Positions 52,226 to 60,938 of a stretch of 64,000 nt of DNA are shown here, in pieces. Position 1 is the stretch's first letter; each line of letters begins with the position of its first letter. The stretch covers positions 1 to 64,000 of the forward strand of contig NZ_SGIS01000016.1 of NCBI RefSeq assembly GCF_004208535.1. The letters run 5' to 3'. Under the pieces are notes generated by a model, which saw only the letters and a program-made list of their open reading frames with translations, ran no database searches and was not told where the DNA came from. The DNA is from Sphingomonas populi. Lineage in GTDB: Bacteria > Pseudomonadota > Alphaproteobacteria > Sphingomonadales > Sphingomonadaceae. The translations under genes were made by a program, and so were the position numbers.

Positions 52226-52468
52226 TCAGGCAATATGCGCGGCGATGCTGTCGACGAGATCGCCGACTTTCGAAAAGCCCTCGATCTCGGCGCTGGAGAA
52301 GCGGAAGCCGAAGCGCTTCTCGACCGCGACGATGAAGCGGATATGGCTGAGGCTGTCCCATTCCTCGATCACCTCGGCCGAGAGGCCATCGGAATATTCG
52401 AGCTCATCGAGGTCGAAGACGTCGCACATGATCTCGGTGACGATGCCGGTGATCTCTTGGCGGTCCAT
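52226..52468 (-). CDS. Acyl carrier protein
   Basis: Eighty-residue carrier protein; start at ATG 52468 (MDRQEITGIVTEI). The phosphopantetheine site is Ser39 in EEWDSLSHIRF. Acidic helices, typical ACP. It differs from the fatty-acid ACP and, being adjacent to the FkbH-like gene, is likely the dedicated carrier of glyceryl (or lactyl) groups. The final acceptor is not identified; possibly a glycan made by the neighbouring enzymes. Confidence 0.9.
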   Translation of the reverse strand: MDRQEITGIVTEIMCDVFDLDELEYSDGLSAEVIEEWDSLSHIRFIVAVEKRFGFRFSSAEIEGFSKVGDLVDSIAAHIA

Positions 52469-52537
52469 GCTGTCTTCCCTTGCGAACGTCGCGTCGATCT
52501 GGCGCAAATCGCCCGACAACGCAATCGCACAAAAGGA

Positions 52538-53296
52538 TCAGCCGACGCTGAGGAACCAGCGCTGCATGCTCTCCAGCCCGATCGCGGTGAGCTTGCCGCC
52601 ATAGGCCGCGCCGGTATCGATGCCGATCCGGTTGGGCTGGACGTCCACGTCGCTCATGGGGGTATGGCCGTGGATGATGAACTTGCCGAACGCGCCACGG
52701 TGATCGAGGAACGGCTGGCGAATCCAGCGCAGGTCGGTGGTTTGCTGCGCGTCGAGCGGTACGCCCGGGCGTACCCCGGCATGGACGCACAGATAATCGC
52801 CGATCTCGATCCGGTCGTCGAGGCGCGCGAGGAAATCGATATGGTCGGCGGGTATGCGCGCGCGCATCACCTCGATCAGTTCGGCGTCGCTGTCGGCATC
52901 GTAGATTTCTTCGACGATGCCGTAGCTGGCGAGCGTGGTATCGCCGCCGATCCGCAGGAACATGCCGAGCGCCTCGACATCGCCGTCGAGCGCGAGAAGG
53001 AACACCTCCTCATGATTGCCGGTGATGCAGGACACGCGGTCATCCGAGGCGATGAGATCGCGCACCCGCTCGACCACCTCGCGAGAGCTGGGGCCACGGT
53101 CGATCAGGTCGCCGAGGAAGATCAGCCGCAGCGCGGCGGGGGCACGGCGAGCGTGATCGGCGAAGACATCGGCGAGCAACGCGTCGAGCAGGTCGGCGCG
53201 GCCATGCACATCGCCGATCGCATAGGCCCGCACGCCCGGCGGGATCATCGGCGGCGGTGGCGGCGGCACGCGTTTTTTGAAGGGGAAGCTGAACAT
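52538..53296 (-). CDS. Metallophosphoesterase (PP2A-like serine/threonine phosphatase)
   Basis: 252 residues. The metal-binding motifs GDVHGR (28-33), GDLIDRGP and GNHEE are all present, followed by HAGVRPG and HGHTPM. It belongs to the bacterial PPP-like or ApaH-related group; substrates range from phosphoproteins to Ap4A. The first 22 residues contain a poly-Pro run (PPPPPP). It lies between the ACP and sugar-transferase genes, but a role in the glycan pathway, e.g. control by dephosphorylation, is only positional. Confidence 0.88.
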   Translation of the reverse strand: MFSFPFKKRVPPPPPPMIPPGVRAYAIGDVHGRADLLDALLADVFADHARRAPAALRLIFLGDLIDRGPSSREVVERVRDLIASDDRVSCITGNHEEVFLLALDGDVEALGMFLRIGGDTTLASYGIVEEIYDADSDAELIEVMRARIPADHIDFLARLDDRIEIGDYLCVHAGVRPGVPLDAQQTTDLRWIRQPFLDHRGAFGKFIIHGHTPMSDVDVQPNRIGIDTGAAYGGKLTAIGLESMQRWFLSVG

Positions 53297-53342
53297 CGTT
53301 ACCCGATCCTACGCGCTTCAGCCGCAGCGCGCCATCGCGGGG

Positions 53343-54761
53343 TCAGAAGGCGTTCCGGTGGAGCAGCACGCGGAAGGTCATCGCGATGATGAGCAGGTCG
53401 CGCCAGATCGACCAGGTATCGAGATATTCGAGATCGGCCTGAAGCCGGTTGCGCAAATCCGATTCGTAGACGGTCGCGCCACGATAACCGCGCACCTGCG
53501 CGAGCCCGGTCAGCCCCGGCTTGGCGGCATGGCGATGCCAATAGCGGGTATCGACTTCCCAAAACAATTTGTCGGCAGCGCGCGAGCCAAGCGCGTGCGG
53601 GCGCGGCCCGACGATGCTCATGTCGCCCTTGAGCACGTTGATGAGCTGCGGCAGCTCGTCCATGCTGGTGCGGCGGATGAACTTGCCTACCCGCGTGACG
53701 CGGTCATCGTCGCGCGAGGCGGAACGCGCGCCCGCGAGGTCGGATTCAAGCACGCGCATGCTGCGGAACTTGAGCATCTTGAACATCTGGTTGCCGCGGC
53801 CGATGCGGGTCTGCTTGAAGAACACCGGGCCGGCGCTGTCGAGCTTCACCAGCACCGCGATCACCGCGAGGATCGGCAGCAGCGCGAGCAGCGCACCGAG
53901 TGCGAGGGTAAAATCGAACGCGCGCTTCATGAACCGATCGAACAGGCCGAGCGGGCCGTTGGCAATGACGATGGTCGGTTCGCTGCCGTGATTGCCCATG
54001 CCGAGCGGCGCCAGATCGCGCAGTTCGGGTGCGACGATCTCGCTCTGGATGTTCGCGCCTTTCAGCGCATGCGCCCAGGCGGTGCGGCGTTCCGGGCTGC
54101 ACGCGACGACGACGCGGTCGGCGCTTTCGAGCGACTTGGCGAGCCGGTCGTACATCACCGGATCGTGCTGCTCGGGATCGAAGAACGATTCGGGAGAGAT
54201 CACCACCGAGAACTTGCCCGGCGGCACGCGCTGGTCGCCTTCGCAGATCAGGATCACGCTGAACGGATTGCCGCCGATAATCGCGGCCATGTGCTTCACG
54301 AACAGGTAGCGCGCCGCGATCAACGATCCGAGCGAGAAGATCGACCCGAGCGTCACCAGCATACGCGGAAACCCGTCGGAGACGCGCACGAAGAAGGCGA
54401 CGAAGATCACCGCGCTGATCGCGATGACGAGCGCCTGGGCGCCTTTGGCGACCGCGCGGAACGGGTCCTGCAAATTGGGAGAGGAATAAGCGTGTGCGTT
54501 GAGCGCGATGACGACATACATCGGCAGCAGCACCGCGAGCAGCACGATCCAGTTCTTGTCGCTGCCGAAGCGCGCGTGCAGCAGCACTGCGGCCAGAAAC
54601 GATGCTATGATGCACAGCAGATCGACCAGCATGAGGCCGATAAAGGCGCGGCTACGCAGCGCGGAGGCGCGTGGACGCCACGAGGGTGTGCTGACCGAGG
54701 TCATCGAATCACGAGACCCCGGCTCTTGCGCCCAGCCGGACCGTCCGAGTTCCAGGTTCAT
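53343..54761 (-). CDS. Undecaprenyl-phosphate sugar-phosphate transferase (priming enzyme)
   Basis: Polyprenyl-phosphate hexose-1-phosphate transferase of 472 residues, which attaches the first sugar to undecaprenyl phosphate for polysaccharide synthesis. Four or five N-terminal helices in residues 25-145, a CoA-binding-like middle part, then the catalytic domain KRAFDFTLALGALLALLP, with FFKQTRIG, KFRSMRV and SMDELPQLINVLKGDMSIVGPRP. Sugar may be glucose or galactose (GelB/WcaJ type), uncertain. Upstream about 520 bases without a gene. Confidence 0.92.
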   Translation of the reverse strand: MNLELGRSGWAQEPGSRDSMTSVSTPSWRPRASALRSRAFIGLMLVDLLCIIASFLAAVLLHARFGSDKNWIVLLAVLLPMYVVIALNAHAYSSPNLQDPFRAVAKGAQALVIAISAVIFVAFFVRVSDGFPRMLVTLGSIFSLGSLIAARYLFVKHMAAIIGGNPFSVILICEGDQRVPPGKFSVVISPESFFDPEQHDPVMYDRLAKSLESADRVVVACSPERRTAWAHALKGANIQSEIVAPELRDLAPLGMGNHGSEPTIVIANGPLGLFDRFMKRAFDFTLALGALLALLPILAVIAVLVKLDSAGPVFFKQTRIGRGNQMFKMLKFRSMRVLESDLAGARSASRDDDRVTRVGKFIRRTSMDELPQLINVLKGDMSIVGPRPHALGSRAADKLFWEVDTRYWHRHAAKPGLTGLAQVRGYRGATVYESDLRNRLQADLEYLDTWSIWRDLLIIAMTFRVLLHRNAF

Positions 54762-55285
54762 GATGGTTTCCCGCGCAGTGATTCAATCGTTGCGTGCCCA
54801 TTAAAGTAAAGGAATTCACTCGTGTTATAAAGCGCATTTTTGCAGTGCAGCATAAAATCGCGCCGCAGCGTGCCCAATCTTGCGCTCTCGTGGCGGAAGG
54901 AATGCCATAGTCCCTTGAAAGTAAAGCGATGAAATCGCGGACCGCGCGCACGATGCGGTATGGATATCCGCGTTCGTGAGCGTCCTGCATCGGATTCGGG
55001 ATCGCGGGGCGCTCGACCGCGCCGATCCGCGAACATCGGCCGCCCGCCGACGTGTGTCGCATGATGCATGGTCACCGATGCATGCGGCTGCGTTCCCCAA
55101 CGCACGTTCCATCGCGCTCCCCTTTTCTCCGCAACGGCCAGTATCGGTCTCTGGTCGCATGCGATCGGAAACGAGCGCGCAATGGCACATTGCTGCACGC
55201 ATGCGCAATGACCATCATCGGTGGTGGCGGCGATAGGTTTCCGCCCTATGTCCGTCGCCCGGCCCGAACGACGGGGGGCGTGCGG
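54762..55285. promoter_or_regulatory. Gene-free region upstream of the priming transferase
   Basis: About 520 bases. Short open frames exist in several phases, but none has a recognisable product or good ribosome site. Near the transferase end the minus strand has a -10-like TATAAC (54829-54824), consistent with a promoter for the glycan genes. A partly palindromic run with repeated GATGCATG (about 55060-55085) is also seen. Confidence 0.5.
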
Positions 55286-56590
55286 TCAGCCGGCGAGGCG
55301 GAGCGACTCCGGCTCACCCCAGGCTTTGGGCGCAGGCTGGTCGGGCCATATGCCGCGCGTGTCATAGACCTGCTTGTCGATCCGTTCGTCGAGCGGGACC
55401 GATTTGAACATATCATGATCGACCAGCACGATCATGATGTCGCATTGCTCGATCGCGGAATCGATGTCGATCAGACCGGCGCCGGTGCCCGCGAAGGCGG
55501 CGGGCAAAGCGTTGGTATAGGGTTCGACCACGGCGATGCGCTTGCCGAAGCGGCGGGCCAGTTCGGTCGAGACTTTCAGCGCGGGGCTTTCGCGGAAATC
55601 GTCGATGTTCGCCTTGAACGCGAGGCCCAGGCAGGCGACGCGCACGCCCGGCCGCGCCTCGATCAGCGCGGCGGCGCGCGCCACGACATAGTCGATCTTG
55701 GCGTCGTTCACCTCGCGCGCGGTGCGGATCAGCGGCGAATTGGCCGGGTCGGCATGGACGAGGAACCACGGATCGACCGCGATGCAATGTCCGCCGACGC
55801 CAGGGCCGGGCGACAGAATGTTGACGCGCGGATGGCGGTTGGCGAGGCGGATCACTTCCCACACATCGACCTCCATCGTGTCGGCGAGCCGGCTCAGTTC
55901 GTTAGCGAAGGCGATGTTGACGTCGCGGAAGGCGTTCTCGGTGAGCTTGGTCATTTCCGCCGCGCGGCTCGTCGTCGTCACGCAGGCGCCGCGCACGAAG
56001 CGGCGGTAGAAGGTCAGCGCTTTGCGCGCGCAACGCGGGGTGATGCCGCCGATCACGCGGTCGTTGTCGATCAGTTCGACGAGGATGCGGCCGGGCAGCA
56101 CGCGTTCCGGGCAATAGGCGATGGCGATGTCGGCGGCTTCTCCGGTCTTGCCCGGCACCTTGAGATCGGGGCGGAGCTGCGCGAGCAGATCGCGGACCTT
56201 CTCAGTGGTGCCGACCGGCGAGGTCGATTCGAGGATGACGACGTCGCCCGCCTTGAGCACCGCCGCGATCGTGGTGGCGGCGCGCAGCACGTAACCGATG
56301 TTGGGCGCGTGATCGTCCGCGAACGGCGTCGGCACGGCGATGACGAACACGTCGGCTGGCTCAACCTCGGTCGCGGCGCGCAGCGTGCCGCGCGCGACCA
56401 CGCCCGAGACGAGGCCGTCGAGATCGACTTCCTCGATATGGACCTTGCCCGAATTGACCGTCTCGACGACGTGCGCACTGACATCGATACCGAGCACCTT
56501 GGCGCCGGTGCGCGCGATCACCGCGGCGGTGGGCAGTCCAATATAGCCAAGACCAACGACGACGACCTTGAGTTCAGCATTCGAAACCAT
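55286..56590 (-). CDS. wecC: UDP-N-acetyl-D-mannosaminuronate dehydrogenase
   Basis: Oxidises UDP-ManNAc to UDP-ManNAcA, twofold NAD-dependent. Start at ATG 56590 (MVSNAELKVV). Rossmann motif VGLGYIGLP at residues 12-20; ESTSPVGTTEKV; catalytic Cys in GVGGHCIAVDPWF. 434 residues. Overlaps wecB by 17 bases; wecB supplies its substrate UDP-ManNAc from UDP-GlcNAc. Together they provide an acidic amino sugar for a surface polysaccharide. Confidence 0.93.
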   Translation of the reverse strand: MVSNAELKVVVVGLGYIGLPTAAVIARTGAKVLGIDVSAHVVETVNSGKVHIEEVDLDGLVSGVVARGTLRAATEVEPADVFVIAVPTPFADDHAPNIGYVLRAATTIAAVLKAGDVVILESTSPVGTTEKVRDLLAQLRPDLKVPGKTGEAADIAIAYCPERVLPGRILVELIDNDRVIGGITPRCARKALTFYRRFVRGACVTTTSRAAEMTKLTENAFRDVNIAFANELSRLADTMEVDVWEVIRLANRHPRVNILSPGPGVGGHCIAVDPWFLVHADPANSPLIRTAREVNDAKIDYVVARAAALIEARPGVRVACLGLAFKANIDDFRESPALKVSTELARRFGKRIAVVEPYTNALPAAFAGTGAGLIDIDSAIEQCDIMIVLVDHDMFKSVPLDERIDKQVYDTRGIWPDQPAPKAWGEPESLRLAG

Positions 56591-57713
56591 CAGCGACGAT
56601 CCTTGCAATCCGCTCGGATGCATGACCGTCGCCGAACGGGTTGTGGGCGCGGGCCATGACCGAATAGGCCTGCTTGTCGTCGAGGAGAGTTGATATTTCG
56701 GAAACGATGCGGTCGGAATCGGTCCCGATCAGCTTCGCGGTGCCCGCGATCACGCCTTCGGGGCGTTCCGTCGTCTCGCGCATGACGAGAACGGGCTTGG
56801 CGAGGGCGGGGGCTTCCTCCTGCACGCCGCCCGAATCGGTCAGCGCGATCTCGCACATGCCCAGCGCGCGGATGAAGTGCGGGTAATCGAGCGGTTCGAT
56901 TCGCGCGACATTGGCGCGGTCCCCAAGCAGCGCATCCATCACCGAGACGACGTTGGGGTTGGGGTGGACCGGAAACAGCACCGCCGTGTCGGGCCGGTCG
57001 GCGATTCGGCCAATTGCGCGCGCAATGCTTTCCATGCCGCCGCCGAAATTCTCACGACGGTGCGTGGTGACGAGGATCAGCCGCTTGCCCGCGAAGCGCG
57101 CGGCGATGTCGTCGAGGCCGGCGGCGAGCGACGGATCGGCATCGAGCTTGGCGCGAGTCGCGTGGAGCGCGTCGATCACGGTGTTGCCGGTGACGTGAAT
57201 CGTCGCGGGCGCGATGTTCTCACGGCGGAGTGCCTGGGCGGCGGTTTCGGTCGGAGCGAAATGCTGATCGGCGATCGGCGCGACGATGCGGCGGTTTACT
57301 TCCTCCGGCCAGGGCTGGTATATATCGCCTGAGCGTAGGCCCGCCTCGACATGGCTGACGGGCACTTTCCTGTAATAGCCGGCGAGCGCGCCGACCATCG
57401 CGGTCGCGGTATCGCCCTGTACGATGACACGGTCGGGCTGTTCGGCGTCCATCACGCCGCCCAGTCCGGTCAGGAGGCGGGCTGTAAGCCGGTCGAGCGA
57501 CTGGCCCGGCTCCATCAGGTCGAGGTCGATGTCCGGGGTGAGACCGGCGATGTCGAGTACCTGATCGAGCAGGCCGCGATGCTGGGCGGTCACGCAGGTC
57601 CGCACGACGAGGCCGGGCATCTGCTTGAGCGCCGCGACGACGGGGAACAGCTTTATCGCCTCGGGCCGTGTGCCGAAGATGACGAGGACGGTGCGCGAGG
57701 CGGAGGTCTGCAT
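56574..57713 (-). CDS. wecB: UDP-N-acetylglucosamine 2-epimerase (non-hydrolysing)
   Basis: Interconverts UDP-GlcNAc and UDP-ManNAc. 379 residues; ATG at 57713 is preferred over a TTG two codons upstream. VIFGTRPEAIKLFP is the family N-terminus, then VQGDTATAMVGALA, VSHVEAGLRSGD, FAPTETAAQ and SDSGGVQEEAP near the C-terminus (here ALTDSGGVQ). Upstream of wecC in one transcript. Related genes for ManNAcA transfer are not seen in the window. Confidence 0.95.
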   Translation of the reverse strand: MQTSASRTVLVIFGTRPEAIKLFPVVAALKQMPGLVVRTCVTAQHRGLLDQVLDIAGLTPDIDLDLMEPGQSLDRLTARLLTGLGGVMDAEQPDRVIVQGDTATAMVGALAGYYRKVPVSHVEAGLRSGDIYQPWPEEVNRRIVAPIADQHFAPTETAAQALRRENIAPATIHVTGNTVIDALHATRAKLDADPSLAAGLDDIAARFAGKRLILVTTHRRENFGGGMESIARAIGRIADRPDTAVLFPVHPNPNVVSVMDALLGDRANVARIEPLDYPHFIRALGMCEIALTDSGGVQEEAPALAKPVLVMRETTERPEGVIAGTAKLIGTDSDRIVSEISTLLDDKQAYSVMARAHNPFGDGHASERIARIVADGFEC

Positions 57714-57846
57714 GCCCAAGCCTTTGCCGATCGAGCGTTAAGGACGGACTAACCGCACCTTCGTGACGAAGAATTCATGACCATGCCGCTGCGGTCGGGA
57801 GTATGCGACCGCCACTCGTTTTTGGAACCCCGCCGGAGCTAACCGC

Positions 57847-58032
57847 ATGAATATCGTGCAGCGTATTTCTTGCATCTTCGGGAAGCATCATCGCAATCGC
57901 CACTCGGTCTGGCATGACGGCACGTCGTTTCGCGGCGTGTGCAAGGGATGCCGCGTCCAGATGGTGCGCGATTTCCACGGCTGGCATGTGCTGGGCGCGG
58001 AAGATCAGGCGGCGGAGAAGCCGGCGGCCTGA
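57847..58032 (+). CDS. Small hypothetical protein with Cys pair, 61 aa
   Basis: Function not recognised. MNIVQRISCIFGKHHRNRH then VWHDGTSFRGVCKGCRVQMV; the CKGC pair with nearby His residues could bind a metal. GGAG lies 8 bases upstream of ATG 57847, and similar small proteins (CxxC after a GY/GF turn) recur in Sphingomonadales. Its 3' end overlaps the convergent moeB gene by 28 bases, tail to tail. Confidence 0.7.
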   Translation: MNIVQRISCIFGKHHRNRHSVWHDGTSFRGVCKGCRVQMVRDFHGWHVLGAEDQAAEKPAA

Positions 58033-58790
58033 TCCGCTCGACCGCCGCAGCCCCGGCAGCCGGGGTCTTTGGGCAGGCCGATCGTGCGGAAGCGGAAGGC
58101 GAGCGCGTCGACCAGCAGCAATTTGCCCGCGCTATCCTCACCGAAGCCGGTGATCGCGCGCAGCACTTCCAGCGCGGCGAGGCTGCCCATCACCCCCGCC
58201 ATCGCGCCGAGCACGCCCGCCTCCGCGCAGCTCGTGTCGGGCCGGTCGGGATCGTCGCCGACGAAGCAGCGATAGCAGGGCTTATCCGCCTCCCAGCCAC
58301 GAAACACCGCGAGTTGCCCCTCGAACTGCGCGACCGCCGCCGAAACGAGCGGCACGCGCGCCGCCAGCGCTGCATCGGCCACCGCGAGTCGCGCGGTGAA
58401 ACTGTCGGTGCCGTCGAGCACGACGTCGGCACCGGCGATCAGATCGGCGGCATTGGCGGCGTCGAGCCGCGCGGCGCGCGCGGTCACGCGCACCGCCGGG
58501 TTGAGCCGCGCCACTGCCGCCGCCGCCGCTTCCACCTTGGTCGCACCGACATCGTCACCGCCAAAGATCGTCTGGCGCTGAAGGTTGGAGAGATCGACGC
58601 GGTCGTCGTCGATCAGGATGAGTTCGCCGACGCCCGCCGCCGCGAGATACTGGATGGCGGGCGAACCGATGCCGCCGGCGCCGATCACCGCCACGCGTGC
58701 GCGGCGCAGTTTCATCTGCCCGGCGCCACCGATTTCGCGCAGGACGATGTGGCGCGCGTAGCGGTCTAGCTCAGCGTCGGTCAGCGTCAT
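58005..58790 (-). CDS. moeB: MoeB/ThiF-type adenylyltransferase
   Basis: E1-like enzyme that adenylates the C-terminal Gly of a ubiquitin-like sulfur carrier (MoaD or ThiS). 261 residues. DAELDRYARHIVLREIGG is the N-terminal signature, then GAGGIGSPAIQYLAA (ATP loop), DRVDLSNLQRQ and DGTDSFTARLAV. Zinc ligands: CYRC near residue 150 and CRGC at the end. Which sulfur carrier is used is undetermined. ATG 58790 overlaps the stop of the upstream gene. Confidence 0.9.
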   Translation of the reverse strand: MTLTDAELDRYARHIVLREIGGAGQMKLRRARVAVIGAGGIGSPAIQYLAAAGVGELILIDDDRVDLSNLQRQTIFGGDDVGATKVEAAAAAVARLNPAVRVTARAARLDAANAADLIAGADVVLDGTDSFTARLAVADAALAARVPLVSAAVAQFEGQLAVFRGWEADKPCYRCFVGDDPDRPDTSCAEAGVLGAMAGVMGSLAALEVLRAITGFGEDSAGKLLLVDALAFRFRTIGLPKDPGCRGCGGRADQAAGFSAA

Positions 58791-59170
58791 CCCTGCCAAT
58801 CATAGACCAAAGTGGCGCGATACCACATCGTCGCCGCACTATCGTTGAGATTGGCGCGTGCGAAGCTGGTGACGAGCCCGGCGCTATATTGTTCGACCGT
58901 CGGACAGTCGATCGCGCGCGGCACCGCGCGGCGCAGGATGCCGTCCTGATCGACCAGCGCGGCGACATCGACCTTGACGATATAATGGCCATCGGCGGGC
59001 TTCTGCACCGCGCAGCGCCCGGCGGCGACCTCACCGGCGACGAACGTCACCAGCGGCGCGGTGATGGTCGGTGCATCGACATAGGGGATCGGCGCGAGCG
59101 TCGACCAGTCGGTCGGCAAGGGCGGGAGCGCGTCTGTGGTCGCCTGAAGCAGCAAGAGGAACGCGAGCAT
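58787..59170 (-). CDS. Hypothetical periplasmic protein, 127 aa
   Basis: Function not recognised. Signal-like N-terminus ([17 protein letters not shown]). The mature part has two Cys (GRCAVQ and IDCPTV), which could form a disulfide, and a strand-rich pattern ADGHYIVKVDVAALVD then YSAGLVTSFARANLN, vaguely like the C-terminal domain of TonB-type energy transducers. Overlaps: start with the dut stop by one base and stop with the moeB start by 4, so it is translated with them. Confidence 0.65.
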   Translation of the reverse strand: MLAFLLLLQATTDALPPLPTDWSTLAPIPYVDAPTITAPLVTFVAGEVAAGRCAVQKPADGHYIVKVDVAALVDQDGILRRAVPRAIDCPTVEQYSAGLVTSFARANLNDSAATMWYRATLVYDWQG

Positions 59171-59619
59171 CACCGCCCGGTCGATCCGAACCCGCCACTG
59201 CCGCGCACCGTTTCGTCCAGATCATCGACTTCGCCGAGCATCGCGCGCTGGACGGGGGCGGGGACGAGTTGCGCGATCCGGTCGCCGCGCGCGATCTCGA
59301 ACGGTTCGTCGCCGAGATTGGCGAGGATCACCTTCACCTCGCCGCGATAGTCGCTGTCGATCGTACCCGGCGTGTTGAGGCAGGTGACGCCGTGCTTGAG
59401 CGCGAGGCCGGAGCGGGGCCGGACCTGCACCTCGAACCCGTGGGGAATCGCGATCGCAAAGCCGGTCGCCACTGCCGCGCGCGCGCCCGGCGCGAGCGTC
59501 AGCGCCTCGGCGGCGACAACGTCCATGCCGGCGGCGCCCTCGGTCGCATAGGCGGGCAGGGGGAGCCCCTTGCCGTGATCGAGGCGCTTGATACTGATGG
59601 TGATCGGGGGTGGACTCAT
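59170..59619 (-). CDS. dut: dUTP diphosphatase
   Basis: Trimeric dUTPase that hydrolyses dUTP to dUMP for thymidylate synthesis and to keep uracil out of DNA. 149 residues from ATG 59619. All five motifs: [36 protein letters not shown] and the C-terminal [10 protein letters not shown]. Downstream of coaB with 46 bases between; the order coaBC-dut is conserved in alphaproteobacteria. Confidence 0.97.
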   Translation of the reverse strand: MSPPPITISIKRLDHGKGLPLPAYATEGAAGMDVVAAEALTLAPGARAAVATGFAIAIPHGFEVQVRPRSGLALKHGVTCLNTPGTIDSDYRGEVKVILANLGDEPFEIARGDRIAQLVPAPVQRAMLGEVDDLDETVRGSGGFGSTGR

Positions 59620-59665
59620 GGCGCGCATCTTAGCGGCTGTGACGGATTTGTCTAAGGGCGCGCGC

Positions 59666-60298
59666 TCATGCGCCCCCGGCGAGCGCCGCGAGGATGCGTT
59701 CGGCGAGGGCCTCTGCCACCGCCTGCTTGGTCATGCGCGGCCAGCTTTCGACGCCCGCTGCGGTGACGATGTGGACGGCATTTTCGGCGCCGCCCATCAC
59801 GTCGCCCGACACGTCGTTGGCGACGATCCAGTCGACCACCTTTCGCTCACGCTTGGCGGTGGCGTGTTCGATCACGCGCTCGGTCTCGGCGGCGAAACCG
59901 ACCAGCAGGCGCGGGCGCTTGGGGCTTTTGGCGAGGCCGGCGAGGATGTCGGGGTTTTCGACGAGGTGGAGGACGGGCGTGCCTGTGCCCTTCTTGATCT
60001 TCTGCGTGGTGCTTTCGACGCGCCAGTCGGCGACGGCGGCGACCAGCACGGCGGCGTCGGCGGGGAGTGCGGCGTCGACGGCGGCGGCCATGTCACGCGC
60101 GGTTTCGACGTCGATGCGGTCGACGTTTGGCGGCGTGGGGAGCGTTACCGGGCCGGCGATGAGCGTCACGCGGGCGCCGCGTGCCGCCAGCGCCCCGGCG
60201 ATCGCGAAGCCCTGTTTGCCCGAGGAGCGGTTGGCGATGTAGCGGACCGGATCGATCGGCTCGTGAGTCGGGCCGGCGGTGATGAGGATGTGGGGCAC
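59666..60298 (-). CDS. coaB: Phosphopantothenate-cysteine ligase (CoaB half)
   Basis: The ligase half of the usual CoaBC protein: [20 protein letters not shown], then [30 protein letters not shown] and the late FAAETE. It makes 4'-phosphopantothenoyl-cysteine for coenzyme A. GTG at 60298 is assumed; the frame stays open upstream through the palindromic element D to a TTG at 60415. No frame link to the decarboxylase half exists, so it is a free 210-residue protein here. Confidence 0.9.
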   Translation of the reverse strand: MPHILITAGPTHEPIDPVRYIANRSSGKQGFAIAGALAARGARVTLIAGPVTLPTPPNVDRIDVETARDMAAAVDAALPADAAVLVAAVADWRVESTTQKIKKGTGTPVLHLVENPDILAGLAKSPKRPRLLVGFAAETERVIEHATAKRERKVVDWIVANDVSGDVMGGAENAVHIVTAAGVESWPRMTKQAVAEALAERILAALAGGA

Positions 60299-60303
60299 TC
60301 TCG

Positions 60304-60401
60304 TCACCCTCACCCTTCCCACCCGGCTGCGCCGGGCGGGCCCCTTACCTCTCCCGGTGGGAGAGGGAGGGAGGAGCGAAGCGACGGAAGGGTGAGGGTG
60401 A
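60304..60401. repeat. 98-bp element with 16-bp perfect terminal inverted repeats (family D)
   Basis: TCACCCTCACCCTTCC at 60304-60319 and its exact inverse GGAAGGGTGAGGGTGA at 60386-60401. Inside lie CCCGGCTGCGCCGGG and CTCTCCCGGTGGGAGAG hairpins. It lies between the two halves of CoaBC and resembles a short REP/MITE-like element. One copy seen in the window. Confidence 0.88.
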
Positions 60402-60407
60402 TCAGGT

Positions 60408-60938
60408 TCACGCAAGCGCCGCCCGAATCGCCGCCAGAATCGCTTCCGGCTCGGGCAACCGCCCGGCGCCGAACTCGCCGCACGCCATCGGTCCCTCGTC
60501 GGGCTCCAGCACGGTCAGCCCGTCGCCGCGCAGCGTCGCGACGTTGCGGCGCGTCGCTGGGTGCTCCCACATCCGCACGTTCATCGCCGGCGCGACCAGC
60601 ACGGGCTTGTCGGTGGCGAGCAGTACCGTGGTGGCGAGATCGTCGGCGATGCCGGCGGCCATCTTCGCCATCAGATCGGCGGTGGCGGGGGCGACCACGA
60701 TCAAATCGGCCTCGCGGCTGAGCTGGATATGCCCCATCTCGGCCTCGTCCTTGAGATCCCACAACGAGGTGAACACCGGGTTTTCGCTCAGCGCCGCCAG
60801 CGTCATCGGCGTGACGAAATGGTGTGCGGCGGCGGTCGGCACGCAACGCACCGATATGCCGGCCTTGCGGCACAGCCGGATCAGCTCGCACGCCTTGTAC
60901 GCGGCGATGCCGCCGCCGATGATGAGCAGGATCTTCAC
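60408..60938 (-). CDS. coaC: Phosphopantothenoylcysteine decarboxylase (CoaC half)
   Basis: FMN-dependent decarboxylase half of CoaBC, 176 residues. KILLIIGGGIAAYKACELIR begins at GTG 60938, with TAAAHHFVTP (catalytic His region), APAMNVRMWEHPATRRN and GPMACGEFGAGRLPEP, whose Cys is needed for activity. Stops at TGA (60410-60408) just before element D. The start overlaps the stop of the upstream membrane gene by 4 bases (GTGA). With coaB it replaces the normal fused protein. Confidence 0.92.
   Translation of the reverse strand: MKILLIIGGGIAAYKACELIRLCRKAGISVRCVPTAAAHHFVTPMTLAALSENPVFTSLWDLKDEAEMGHIQLSREADLIVVAPATADLMAKMAAGIADDLATTVLLATDKPVLVAPAMNVRMWEHPATRRNVATLRGDGLTVLEPDEGPMACGEFGAGRLPEPEAILAAIRAALA

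Noticed and set aside
54762..55285. Short open frames in the gap before the priming transferase (e.g. 54758-55198 and 54825-55208 on minus)
   Set aside because: Three overlapping frames of similar length, no start signal, and no coherent domain. A faint likeness to diacylglycerol kinase starts in one frame was too weak to keep.
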